A DNA stretch of 64,000 bases from an uncultured Acetatifactor sp. (GTDB taxonomy: Bacteria; Bacillota; Clostridia; Lachnospirales; Lachnospiraceae): assembly GCA_910577235.1 (NCBI GenBank), contig CAJTMX010000025.1:1-64000 (forward strand). Reading direction: 5' to 3'. The notes under the pieces were generated by a model. It did not search any database. It saw only the letters and a list, made by a program, of their open reading frames with translations, and had not been told where the DNA came from. Below, piece by piece: positions 56,830 through 64,000 of this stretch. The position numbers and the translations under genes were made by a program. Within the stretch, counting starts at the first letter, position 1, and each line of letters starts with the position of its first letter.

Positions 56830-58227
56830 ATGTTTGAGCGGTGGCTGAAAAGGACTAAGAGTATCCCCGGTGAAAAGGGGATAAAAAAGGGAAAAAATCC
56901 GGAGATTCAAGTCATAACCCGATGGGAGGGAACTGCCGCGGGAGGTTCATATGTTTCGGGCGGGCAGATGCGGGATTTTATGCCTTTTTCCCCGCGCTGC
57001 GCCGACAGAAGGGTGTTTTATACTCCGGGAGCGCTGGTTTCGGTGAAAAACGGCAGGGGTCAACTCTATGAGAGATTCTCGGAGGAGATGGGGGATGTCT
57101 CTTACTGTACCTTGCTGTTTGGGGATAAACCGCTGTTTCAGCTCCAGGGGAACGAGTACTATTGTCCCACCTGTGAAAAGATTGTCAGGAGCGGCTATGG
57201 GATGGAGCGGCCTGGGGAGTTTCGGGAGGAGCGGATGAACGGCGAGAATGTGCCCTTTGAGGAGGCTCTGGAGAGGATAAAGCCGCTGCTGGGACTGCTG
57301 GAGGACAACTGTTATGTGATCTTGGATACACAGCTGTATCCCACCGACGGAAACGGACATCTGTTCTGGGATGTGCCAGTCAGTGAGGGCGGCGTGCCGG
57401 GTTCCTGTCTGTTTTACCGGGGAGACGGGGAATGGGGTAACCTCAGACCGCATTTTACGGTGGCCACCCAATCCGGCGCTAAACTGTGCGAAAACCGTGT
57501 GGAATACTATCGTCAGCATCCAAATTGCCGGGCTGTGGCCTATTATATGGACGGATATATGACGGCGCTGCTGGACGGACATCACAAGGCATTGGCGGCG
57601 GCGCTGGAGGGCAGAAAGGTGAACGCGTTGGTGATCGTCCCCTGTTATCCCATGCGGATACATAAGAACGGTATAAGGGAGGAAGAGGAGTACTTAAGGG
57701 CGGGCGACATGTGTTTTTCCTGTGTACAGTACGGATTGAAGGCACCAGATATATGCAGGGACAGGATACCGGCGGAGAAAATGCAGGCCGTTCAAGCGCT
57801 GTTTGCGGCGAAGGAATCACATTTTCCCTATGACGGAAAGGAGCTGGCCGCCGCTTATCCCGATGCCAGAGGGATCTCGGATCTGGAAACCTATACGGAC
57901 AAATACGGGGAGATCACGTCAACGCGGCTGGACCGGATCGTAGCGCAGGAACAGGTTTGCTGCGATCCCTATGAGATACGGGCACTGATGGCAGCTCTGG
58001 GCGCGCTGCGGCATGAAAGGCTGTTTGAAGTGGCGGATTATTTTGTGAAGAAATGTACTTATCTGAACCTGCATTACTATCACGATACGGATACGTTCCG
58101 GATCATCGCGCAGCAGCTTATGAAATTGCAGCACAGTGATGAGACGGTACAGTACATGGTGGAACTCATGGTAGAGTATGAGGACGAATATCCCTCTGTG
58201 GGAGAAGAGATCAAGGAGTGGCTATAG
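56830..58227 (+). CDS. Hypothetical cytoplasmic protein
   Basis: 465 residues, no signal peptide or membrane helix. A CPTCEKIV pair near residue 117 could bind metal or form a disulfide. Other parts are rich in charged helices (DYFVKKCTYLNLHYYHDTDT). The mid-part contains ATQSGAKLCENRVEYYRQHP and CRAVAYYMDGYMTALLDGHHKA. I recognise no family. The frame is open from GTG 56806, but AAGGGAG favours the ATG at 56830. It starts 27 bases after the phosphodiesterase, so it may belong to the same transcript. Confidence 0.7.
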   Translation: MFERWLKRTKSIPGEKGIKKGKNPEIQVITRWEGTAAGGSYVSGGQMRDFMPFSPRCADRRVFYTPGALVSVKNGRGQLYERFSEEMGDVSYCTLLFGDKPLFQLQGNEYYCPTCEKIVRSGYGMERPGEFREERMNGENVPFEEALERIKPLLGLLEDNCYVILDTQLYPTDGNGHLFWDVPVSEGGVPGSCLFYRGDGEWGNLRPHFTVATQSGAKLCENRVEYYRQHPNCRAVAYYMDGYMTALLDGHHKALAAALEGRKVNALVIVPCYPMRIHKNGIREEEEYLRAGDMCFSCVQYGLKAPDICRDRIPAEKMQAVQALFAAKESHFPYDGKELAAAYPDARGISDLETYTDKYGEITSTRLDRIVAQEQVCCDPYEIRALMAALGALRHERLFEVADYFVKKCTYLNLHYYHDTDTFRIIAQQLMKLQHSDETVQYMVELMVEYEDEYPSVGEEIKEWL

Positions 58228-58367
58228 TTTGGTTGTTTGGTAGAAGGCGTATGGTCTTTTTGTGCATGGTCCGGGAAAACAGAGTCTGTGGCGCTTAAAG
58301 GGCCCGGGTATCTGCCGATAAAGGTATCAGAGCGCAATATACTACCGGGCAAAGGGAGACTGTGAAT

Positions 58368-58607
58368 ATGAACGCAAAGGATATGAAACAGCTGTTAAGC
58401 TCCATGGAAAGCAATATAAAATTACAGGGCCGGGCCAGGGCGGAGAAAAGGGCCAGAGAGGCAGAGCGGGAGCAGAAGGAATTTAGGGAAAAGCTTATGT
58501 GTGCCGCCGCCAGCCAGGCTGAGCTGGAGAGCATGGCAAAAAAGATAAAGGGCACGGATGCTGCCATGCAGCGGGATCAGTTGACCGGGTTGATGGATGG
58601 GTTTTAG
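58368..58607 (+). CDS. Small charged helical protein
   Basis: 79 residues, rich in Lys, Arg, Glu and Ala. Residues about 20-50 (RARAEKRAREAEREQKEFRE) look like one long amphipathic or coiled-coil helix. AAAGGGAG is 10 bases before the ATG at 58368; a GTG at 58362 is too close to it. The function is unknown. Its end lies 63 bases before tRNA-Pro. Confidence 0.55.
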   Translation: MNAKDMKQLLSSMESNIKLQGRARAEKRAREAEREQKEFREKLMCAAASQAELESMAKKIKGTDAAMQRDQLTGLMDGF

Positions 58608-58629
58608 AGGGGTTAGAAACATTTATTGA

Positions 58630-58658
58630 TTGACACTTTACCCAAACCATTATATAAT
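58630..58658 (+). promoter_or_regulatory. Promoter of tRNA-Pro
   Basis: TTGACA (58630-58635), 17-base spacer, TATAAT (58653-58658). Confidence 0.9.
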
Positions 58659-58670
58659 GGCATTGTTCAT

Positions 58671-58745
58671 CGGGGTGTGGCTCAGCTTGGCTAGAGCGCC
58701 TGGTTTGGGACCAGGAGGTCGCAGGTTCGAATCCTGTCACCCCGA
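58671..58745 (+). tRNA. tRNA-Pro (anticodon TGG)
   Basis: Acceptor CGGGGTG pairs with CACCCCG. Anticodon stem CCTGG/CCAGG holds loop TTTGGGA (anticodon TGG), and the T-arm is GCAGGTTCGAATCCTGT. CCA is not encoded. Antisense reading of this gene gives the well-known false peptide DRIRTCDLLVPNQAL. Confidence 0.97.
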
Positions 58746-58776
58746 CTTTTCATAGCTACGAGCCGGGCGGGTCCGG

Positions 58777-58825
58777 CAACGGGAACGGCTGTGGGGAGCT
58801 TGCTCACCAACAGCCGTTCCCGTTG
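58777..58825. repeat. Long hairpin behind tRNA-Pro
   Basis: CAACGGGAACGGCTGT (58777-58792) is an exact inverted repeat of ACAGCCGTTCCCGTTG (58810-58825), with an inner GAGC/GCTC pair. No T run follows. Two smaller GC-rich stems come after (GCGG.../...CCGC near 58838-58866). It may shape the 3' end of the tRNA transcript or be a repetitive palindrome. Confidence 0.7.
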
Positions 58826-58919
58826 TTGGACACATGCGGCGACAGCCGCAAAGCGAGGAAAGCCGCAGGCTTTTCGAGCGTGCCCGGAGTAGTATTTCCG
58901 TTGCGACAGGAGGGAAGCA

Positions 58920-59501
58920 ATGACACATAAGGGAACTGTATCTCTGGAGACACCACGTCTCATATTACGGCGATTTCAAAAAGAAGACCTAGAACAGATT
59001 TATTATAATTGCTGGAATGATAAAGAAGTCTGGAAATGGACGAATTATGCGCCTATGAACTGTATTGCGGATGTGATGACAAATGCGAATATGTTCACGA
59101 ACAACTGGCTGAACGCCTATGAAAAGAGTGACCGTTATAGTTGGGCGATTCAGTTGAAGGAGACCGGTGAAGTGATTGGGCGATATTTTGGGATGCACCC
59201 GGAAGATGAGCTGCGCCAGGTGGAACTGGCATGTGAAATCGGGCAGAGATGGTGGAATCAGGGCCTTATGACGGAAGCCACCAAAAGGGTCATCGAATTT
59301 TTCTTCCAGGAAGTCGGAATGAATCGAATCTATGCATGGCACGCAAGCGAAAACCCGGCTTCCGGGAAAATGCAGGAAAAGGCCGGCATGAAGTGGGAAG
59401 GTACATTGCGTCAGGGATGTAAATGTAATAATGGAATCTTTGACAAGGTAATGTATGCAATACTTGCGGAGGATTTTTTCAGGGAAAAATATGAAAGGTA
59501 A
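58920..59501 (+). CDS. RimJ/RimL-type GNAT acetyltransferase
   Basis: 193 residues. It starts with a signature segment SLETPRLILRRFQKEDLEQI, has QLKETGEVIGRYFGMHPED, the acetyl-CoA loop IGQRWWNQGLMTEATKRVIE (residues about 102-121), and NPASGKMQEKAGMKWEGTLR. Relatives acetylate protein N-termini or small amines. AGGAGGGA precedes the ATG. Confidence 0.9.
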   Translation: MTHKGTVSLETPRLILRRFQKEDLEQIYYNCWNDKEVWKWTNYAPMNCIADVMTNANMFTNNWLNAYEKSDRYSWAIQLKETGEVIGRYFGMHPEDELRQVELACEIGQRWWNQGLMTEATKRVIEFFFQEVGMNRIYAWHASENPASGKMQEKAGMKWEGTLRQGCKCNNGIFDKVMYAILAEDFFREKYER

Positions 59502-59771
59502 AAGAGAGGATGGATATAAGATTCGCTTTTAAAAACGAAATAACACAGGCACAGCAAAAATGCTGTGTCTTGCGTATTTAGACAGAGAGGCCTATTACTT
59601 TGATTCATTAGGAGCTGAAAGAGTCATAGATAATGTTATGATTTTAGGATTATGCGATATGGAATAAGCTAAAAAATTTTGAGTACAAAACATAAATTTG
59701 GATATGGAAAAGTAGAAGGATGCTGGTAACTTTTTAAAGCATGGTTGAAAATATATGCCGGAGAGACCGAA

Positions 59772-60392
59772 ATGATATTTGATAACTTTGATTATATAAA
59801 AACGCAACCACTTAGCGGAGACATTCGCACAGATGTAAAAAACATACTTTTGATTAACGGAAAAAGTAATACATATATTCATGTGGCAAATGTGGCAGAT
59901 AGAAATGCGCTTATCTCCAAAACATATGATTTAGACCATGATAAATGTGTTATCGCAGGGCTTTTGCATGATATAAGCGCAGTAATCAGGCCGGAGGATA
60001 TGCTTAAATACGCATATGAAAATCGTTTGGAGGTTTGTGAGGCTGAGAGAAAATATCCTTTTTTGCTCCATCAGCGCCTATCTAAAATATGTGCGGTTGA
60101 ATATTTCAATATATCAGACGAAGAGATATTATTGGCTATAGAATGTCATACAACATTAAAAAAATGTCCTACAAAATATGAAATGTCGCTGTTTATTGCA
60201 GACAAGCTTGCGTGGGACAAAAGAGGCATACCGCCCTTTTATGAAGAAGTCAATGCTGCACTTGATATATCGCTGGAAACAGCATGTTACAAATATATGG
60301 AATACATGGTTGAAAACGATATGATCTTATGCCCTCATGACAACTGGATAGAGGCATATGAACAATTAAAAAATATGAGAGAAATGGCATGA
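59772..60392 (+). CDS. HD-domain hydrolase (YqeK-like)
   Basis: 206 residues. The HD motif is spread as HVANVADRNAL (His near residue 38), AGLLHDISAVIRP (His-Asp, about 65) and AIECHTTLKK (about 125). The layout is like YqeK, which hydrolyses diadenosine tetraphosphate. The in-frame TTG at 59745 lies before GGAGAG; I use the ATG at 59772. It overlaps the HAD fragment by 4 bases. Confidence 0.8.
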   Translation: MIFDNFDYIKTQPLSGDIRTDVKNILLINGKSNTYIHVANVADRNALISKTYDLDHDKCVIAGLLHDISAVIRPEDMLKYAYENRLEVCEAERKYPFLLHQRLSKICAVEYFNISDEEILLAIECHTTLKKCPTKYEMSLFIADKLAWDKRGIPPFYEEVNAALDISLETACYKYMEYMVENDMILCPHDNWIEAYEQLKNMREMA

Positions 60393-60772
60393 AAGCTATT
60401 CTGTTAGACATGTATGGCGTGATAGTGAAACAGACGGGAGATGATTTTGTTCCATATGTTCAGCAGACTTTTCCTGAACTTGATCCAGGTGAAATGATCA
60501 AACCATGGAATAAAGCCAATATGGGAGAATGGTCTTCTTTGGAGATATGGGCGATGGTGGGCTTCCAGGGCGATTTAGAAAAAATCGAAAGGAATTATTT
60601 GGATACCATAGAACTGAACGATGGCTTTCTGGATTTCATGAAAGCCGTTAGAAATAAGTATAAGTTAGCCATCATATCTAATGATTCCAGTAGGTGGAGT
60701 AAGTATCTGCGCGAGAAAGGTGATTCTTGTCTTTCCAATGGAGGAGCAGGAGCCGGAAAAGACGGATATTGA
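60389..60772 (+). pseudogene. HAD-family hydrolase, 3' truncated
   Basis: The N-terminal half is well preserved: ILLDMYGVIVKQTGDDFVPY (with the nucleophile Asp) and KYKLAIISNDSSRWSKYLRE (motif II, about residue 98). After about 60710 the sequence switches to unrelated residues and stops, so the Lys and acidic motifs III/IV are lost. The break joins another gene fragment (60714-61013). It starts within the HD gene, so the two were once an operon. Confidence 0.75.
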
Positions 60773-61013
60773 GCTGGCAGTGCAGTCGTTGATTGGAGCG
60801 ATTCCTGCCACAGATATGTCGTTGGAGGAGATGCGGGAAGAAAGGCGGCTCAAATATACAGAAAAAAAGGGGAAAGGGACGGCTGAAAACACACCGAAAC
60901 GAAAAATAAGGGACAGCATGTTCACCAACCTGTTTCCCACCCAGCTGCCTGGGCTAGCATATTATATTGTCATGGTGCGAATCTTGGCCCCCGCTCCTGG
61001 AGCAGTTCCGTGA
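60714..61013 (+). pseudogene. Fused fragments: small acidic protein end and Rpn-type N-terminus
   Basis: An open frame without a true start begins at the HAD breakpoint. It reads VILVFPMEEQEPEKTDIELA and MSLEEMREERRLKYTEKKGK, resembling the end of a RelB/antitoxin-like protein. It then continues PKRKIRDSMFTNLFPTQL, which looks like the N-terminus of Rpn-type PD-(D/E)XK proteins (KDSVFTDLF type). It stops in unrelated sequence. A possible C-terminal half of an Rpn gene lies at 62221. Confidence 0.4.
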
Positions 61014-61037
61014 CGGGAATCTCCGCAACGGGCTTCC

Positions 61038-61583
61038 TTATGAAAGCAAATTGGTGATATGGATTGTCAAGTCTTCATAAATGCAGGAGGAAATGGTATC
61101 ATCAAAATCGTATTGGTTCGATTTTTCTTCTTTTTCCAAGTCGAATACTGTCACTGCCTTTTTTAAGGGATTCACAATCCAATATTCACGTACACCTGCA
61201 GACCGGTATTTAAAAAGCTTAACTCCATAGTCAATTCGGCTTGTGCTTGGGGAAACGATTTCAATTACCCAGTCTGGCGCACCGTTACATCCTTTGTCAT
61301 TCAGCTTGCCTTTGTCACATATCACGGAGATGTCGGGTTCCACATAGTTCAAATCATCTTCATTCAAAAATACCGCAAATGGGGCAGGATAGACTTCACA
61401 GGTGCCATGCTTTGCATCAATGTAGTTTCCAATAACCTTGGTAAATTGCGAAATAAGTTTCTGATGAATTCTTATTGGCGGAGCCATCATATACATTTGT
61501 CCATCGATCAGTTCTGCCCTCTGACCATCTGGCAAAGCATAGATGTCATCTATTGTATAAATTCTTTTATGTGCTAAGGCCAT
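61038..61583 (-). CDS. Uma2-family (DUF820) putative endonuclease
   Basis: 181 residues on the minus strand. It is closely similar to the copy at 16381: YTIDDIYALPDGQRAELIDG, YPAPFAVFLNEDDLNYVEPD, CNGAPDWVIEIVSPSTSRID and GVREYWIVNPLKK. The same catalytic acid residues are kept, so it may be active. The function of the family is unknown. It lies between fragments of Rpn-type genes. Confidence 0.87.
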   Translation of the reverse strand: MALAHKRIYTIDDIYALPDGQRAELIDGQMYMMAPPIRIHQKLISQFTKVIGNYIDAKHGTCEVYPAPFAVFLNEDDLNYVEPDISVICDKGKLNDKGCNGAPDWVIEIVSPSTSRIDYGVKLFKYRSAGVREYWIVNPLKKAVTVFDLEKEEKSNQYDFDDTISSCIYEDLTIHITNLLS

Positions 61584-61634
61584 GGTAATCCCTCGCTTTC
61601 CTTAGATTTTTATTAAAACCCCAAAGCTGTTAAA

Positions 61635-61931
61635 TCAGTCGCCTACTTTTCCCAGAACAATTCCAATAGTATTTATCTTTCTCTCATTAGGGATTATGTC
61701 CGGATTCCGCTCCTTACTTTCGTTGCGGGAAATAAGCTTGTCCTTCCCGGCCTCTTTTATAAAGCATTCCGAACCCCGGATAAAGATGCCGATCTTTCCG
61801 ACAGGAACATCCTGTGTCTTTTCTACCGGCACTTTATCCCCGTCAAAATAGGTATCCTCCACGCTACGACCGTTCACTCCGATCACAAAATCAACTCTGC
61901 GGGATAGAGTTGTATCCGGGACGGCAATCAC
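61635..61931 (-). pseudogene. LexA/CI-type S24 peptidase domain, N-terminally truncated
   Basis: 98 codons with the C-terminal autocleavage domain: VDFVIGVNGRSVEDTYFDGD (Ser in GRSVED, canonical GRSMEP), KTQDVPVGKIGIFIRG and GSECFIKEAGKDKLIS (Lys). The helix-turn-helix domain is missing; the frame runs back to about 61970 without a start, while a short start-bearing frame upstream (MARFSLNKRTLLSINSD) is out of phase. It is probably a remnant of a phage or ICE repressor. Confidence 0.7.
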
Positions 61932-62129
61932 ATCCGTGGGGATGTCGGAAAAAGATATGGAATATCACTATTAATAGATAATAGTGTTCGTTTGTTTAAA
62001 GAAAATCTAGCCATTAGAAACTTTTCCAAGAAATTAATATAGTGTTCCTCCTTTCAATAGAGAGCATACCATAACGAGTAATTAAAAGCAAGTAAGCAAG
62101 TGAGAAATTACCATAGAGAGCAAAAAATA

Positions 62130-62158
62130 TTGACAAATAACTCGCAGGAGTGTACATT
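62130..62158 (+). promoter_or_regulatory. Possible promoter before the gene at 62221
   Basis: TTGACA (62130-62135), 17-base spacer, TACATT (62153-62158). ATAGAGAGCA occurs twice nearby (62058 and 62114), perhaps operator remnants of the S24 repressor. Confidence 0.5.
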
Positions 62159-62220
62159 AGTGCAAAAGTTACTGTAAGAGTAAAAAGAGATTAAAACCTT
62201 GCAGGCAGGGCTTTGACATA

Positions 62221-62463
62221 ATGATGACATTGTTTGATGATGAATATTACAAGGCTTTTGAGAATGACATTAAACAGGACTCAGCTAAAGAGGTAGCTAG
62301 GAATAAGGCTGTCTTTATGATACAAAAAGGGAAAATTGCCATAGACGAGATTGCCGAGTATTTTCCGGAGCTGTCGGAGGAAGACCGAAAGGAAATGGAC
62401 AGTTTTCTTTTGGAGGAAGAGGATGTCAAATTGAAATTAGACGAGTTTACGAACAGGCATTAG
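62221..62463 (+). CDS. Small protein resembling the C-terminus of Rpn-type nucleases
   Basis: 80 residues beginning MMTLFDDEYYKAFENDIKQD, then ARNKAVFMIQKGKIAIDEIA, EYFPELSEEDRKEMD. In Rpn-type proteins of Clostridia a segment like MTLFDEEY lies ahead of the C-terminal helical tail, so this may be a remnant of such a gene, separated from an N-terminal fragment at 60.9 kb by the Uma2/S24 segment. There is no clear ribosome site. Confidence 0.4.
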   Translation: MMTLFDDEYYKAFENDIKQDSAKEVARNKAVFMIQKGKIAIDEIAEYFPELSEEDRKEMDSFLLEEEDVKLKLDEFTNRH

Positions 62464-62487
62464 ACATTGCACTGGGAGGAAGTAATG

Positions 62488-63177
62488 ATGAATGCTCAAT
62501 TATTAGGATTTTTCAGCGGGTTTCCAACCCATCATTTTCCGGCTGGCATTATCAAACGGCTCAGGGAAGAACTGACTGTTCGTGATAGTCTGGTTTTTGT
62601 AAGTGCATGGCCTTCCGATCATGAAAGGAACGACAGCGACTCGGCTGGAATGTATGCCATGTTTGAGGAATGCGATATGCCCTTCAAGCGATACGGCGTG
62701 ATTGATAACAGGACGGCTGCCGTTGATGCCAGGCGGCTTATCCGGGAGGCATCCTGCATATTTCTGATGGGCGGCCATGCGGTTCGGCAGTTTCAGTTAA
62801 TTCGTGATAAAGGCATCTTGGATGAAATCCGCAAAAGTACCGCTGTTATTTTGGGAGTGAGCGCAGGTTCGAGCAATATGGCAAAACGAGCCCTGGACAT
62901 ATGGGAATCCCATGTACCATATGAAGGGCTGGGATTGGCCGATATTACGATAAAAGCACATATTACGCAGGAAAATCAAGAATTGCTGCAAACTTTATCG
63001 CGGATTTCCATGGAACAAAATCTGCCTATCTGCGCTATGGAGGATGAAAGTGCTATCTTTGTTAAGGAAAATAAAGTTACATGTGTAGGGCGGATTCTTT
63101 TGATAAGCAATGGGAATGTAGGGCGTGAGGCCATCTCCGGTCAGCTCGACGCTTTTGTAGACGGCAGTTCTGTATAG
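62488..63177 (+). CDS. Peptidase S51-like protein (PepE family)
   Basis: 229 residues. The glutamine amidotransferase-like fold of dipeptidase E: IFLMGGHAVRQFQLIRDKGI, then the nucleophile Ser in ILGVSAGSSNMAKRALDIWE (about residue 131), with IKAHITQENQELL and AMEDESAIFVKENKVTCVGR carrying the other catalytic-site positions. It likely cleaves Asp-containing dipeptides or has another acylpeptide substrate. GGGAGG lies before; ATGs at 62485 and 62488 are both possible. Confidence 0.82.
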   Translation: MNAQLLGFFSGFPTHHFPAGIIKRLREELTVRDSLVFVSAWPSDHERNDSDSAGMYAMFEECDMPFKRYGVIDNRTAAVDARRLIREASCIFLMGGHAVRQFQLIRDKGILDEIRKSTAVILGVSAGSSNMAKRALDIWESHVPYEGLGLADITIKAHITQENQELLQTLSRISMEQNLPICAMEDESAIFVKENKVTCVGRILLISNGNVGREAISGQLDAFVDGSSV

Positions 63178-63195
63178 GGCAGAGAGGCCTGCATT

Positions 63196-63485
63196 TCGGG
63201 AGGGAATACGCAACAACGACGGCGGGGGAGAGATTCAACCGGATAAACGAATACGAGCGGGCGATAAAGCGTTTTTGGAATGCTTTTCACACGGCAGTTT
63301 CGCTCAGATACCTTGACGCAGTGTATTCTCGTGCTTTTCTATATACAAAGCTGGGAAGAAAGGCCGAGGCGATTGCAGCATGGCAGCCTATCATAGATAC
63401 GCTGGCGTCAGACCATAACGATCATGACAGCGATACTGTGGAATGGGCGCAGAGGGAAATCCGTAAATTGCAGGAGGCAGATTGA
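63196..63485 (+). pseudogene. Tetratricopeptide-like gene fragment
   Basis: An open frame without start to the stop at 63483. It reads GERFNRINEYERAIKRFWNA, HTAVSLRYLDAVYSRAFLYT and KLGRKAEAIAAWQPIIDTLA, in the manner of two TPR-like repeats, and ends EWAQREIRKLQEAD. The N-terminal part is missing. Confidence 0.5.
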
Positions 63486-63531
63486 TCTGGGCTGACAATA
63501 ATTGCTGACTTGAAATTTTAAGGGAAACATA

Positions 63532-63560
63532 TTGTTAATAGGTGAAACCTTTTGTATAAT
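63532..63560 (+). promoter_or_regulatory. Promoter before the deleted HAD gene
   Basis: TTGTTA (63532-63537), 17-base spacer, TATAAT (63555-63560). Confidence 0.65.
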
Positions 63561-63674
63561 TTAGAAAAGACCTGTGAAAAAGAATTGTTGTTGAAGGTTG
63601 TCTATAAGTGGCGGAGACTATGGTGCAGAAAGGATGTTACTATATGACATTAAACAGGAAATGAGGAAAAGCTT

Positions 63675-63974
63675 ATGGAATATAAAGCGGTCGTCTTTGA
63701 TCTGTTTGAAACCCTAATCACTGAATGGGGGCACAAAAAGTATACCAAGAACGAAAGGTGTTCCGACATGGGTATTGAAAGAGAGATATTTGACAAGTTT
63801 TGGGATGAAAAGGAAAAAGACGGTGGAAGTAATGAGCTAGAAGGCGCTCAAATGGCCGGAATGAAAGCGATACAGATTAAATGGTATACTAATCAACATC
63901 CAAATAAGCGTGATGGTATGGCTGGTTTCTTGACAGCGGAGGAGCCGTTTGATATATTAAAGATGGTTGAATGA
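63675..63974 (+). pseudogene. HAD-family hydrolase with internal deletion
   Basis: 99 codons: the start, VVFDLFETLITEWGHKKYTK (nucleophile Asp), and MGIEREIFDKFWDEKEK are joined in frame to a C-terminal part DGGSNELEGAQMAGMKAIQI, which is motif IV of HAD enzymes. A normal protein has about 210-230 residues, so roughly 120 residues (cap domain and motifs II-III) are missing. It is in frame but surely inactive. It is the second broken HAD gene in 4 kb. Confidence 0.7.
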
Positions 63975-64000
63975 TAATGGATGTGCTCAAGAGGCCAACG

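Noticed and set aside
58495..58963. Minus-strand frames with GDRIRTCDLLVPNQAL and MTGFEPATSWSQTRRSSQ
   Set aside because: These are translations of the antisense of tRNA-Pro and its flank, a well-known false-protein pattern.

Overview
The window looks like a chromosomal contig from a Gram-positive, endospore-forming anaerobe of the Clostridia, most likely a gut Lachnospiraceae. The evidence is the conserved cysE-cysS-mrnC-rlmB-sigH block, strong AGGAGG ribosome sites, TTGACA/TATAAT promoters, a CIRCE-controlled groESL operon, a sorted Pro/Thr-rich surface protein, a GH94 sugar phosphorylase locus, a forespore-type promoter and tRNA genes without encoded CCA. The species is not identified. Core genes look GC-balanced; the 11.9-17.3 kb and 59.5-64 kb stretches are visibly AT-rich and full of broken genes.

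Layout. 0-1.5 kb: end of a repetitive cell-wall protein and a CAP-domain lipoprotein. 1.6-6.5 kb: ispF, then cysE-cysS-mrnC-rlmB-sigH (gltX and yacP, usually in this block, are absent). 6.5-11.4 kb: an RND exporter and its TetR regulator behind a promoter with a near-perfect palindromic operator. 11.8-17.3 kb: tRNA-Thr followed by a decayed island (recombinase remnant, Fic protein, GNAT, Uma2 nucleases, gene fragments). 17.4-25 kb: class A PBP, YigZ, mgtE with a candidate leader peptide, AraC regulator, an unusual DUF1905/C39-like fusion and a membrane protein. 25.2-27.3 kb: groES-groEL. 27.6-31.1 kb: Rpn-type nuclease, a palindromic element, and a RloA/RloB (AbiL-like) two-gene candidate defence system. 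31.2-42.7 kb: ABC-class ATPase, SGNH hydrolase, metY, MrfA-type helicase, a 39-bp minisatellite, a compact UvrD-like helicase, a secreted HExxH protease, yqeY and a second SpoU methylase. 42.8-44.8 kb: MarR-MATE operon. 44.8-52.4 kb: cellobiose-phosphorylase-type GH94, LacI regulator and a sugar ABC importer. 52.5-58.6 kb: DUF1700 membrane protein, a small Asn/Gln-rich protein behind a forespore-type promoter, a THUMP methylase, a degenerate amidase, rdgB, a phosphodiesterase and unknowns. 58.7-64 kb: tRNA-Pro and a second accessory stretch with GNAT, HD protein, broken HAD genes, another Uma2, a truncated S24 repressor and a PepE-like peptidase.

How genes work together. The sugar locus is a coherent unit: binding protein plus two permeases (ATPase encoded elsewhere), a phosphorylase, and a LacI protein whose likely operator AAACGNTTAAG lies at both outer promoters. 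RND/TetR and MATE/MarR are two self-regulated efflux modules. The RloA/RloB pair has its own strong promoter and overlapping genes.

Points of most interest: a short inverted-repeat element present twice (74 and 141 bp, opposite orientation) with apparent ~12-bp target duplications; the RloA/RloB pair; an upstream ORF with Asp-Pro-Ala-Pro overlapping the mgtE start; a pseudo-amidase lacking its metal ligands; and the forespore-type promoter on an Asn/Gln-rich mini-protein.
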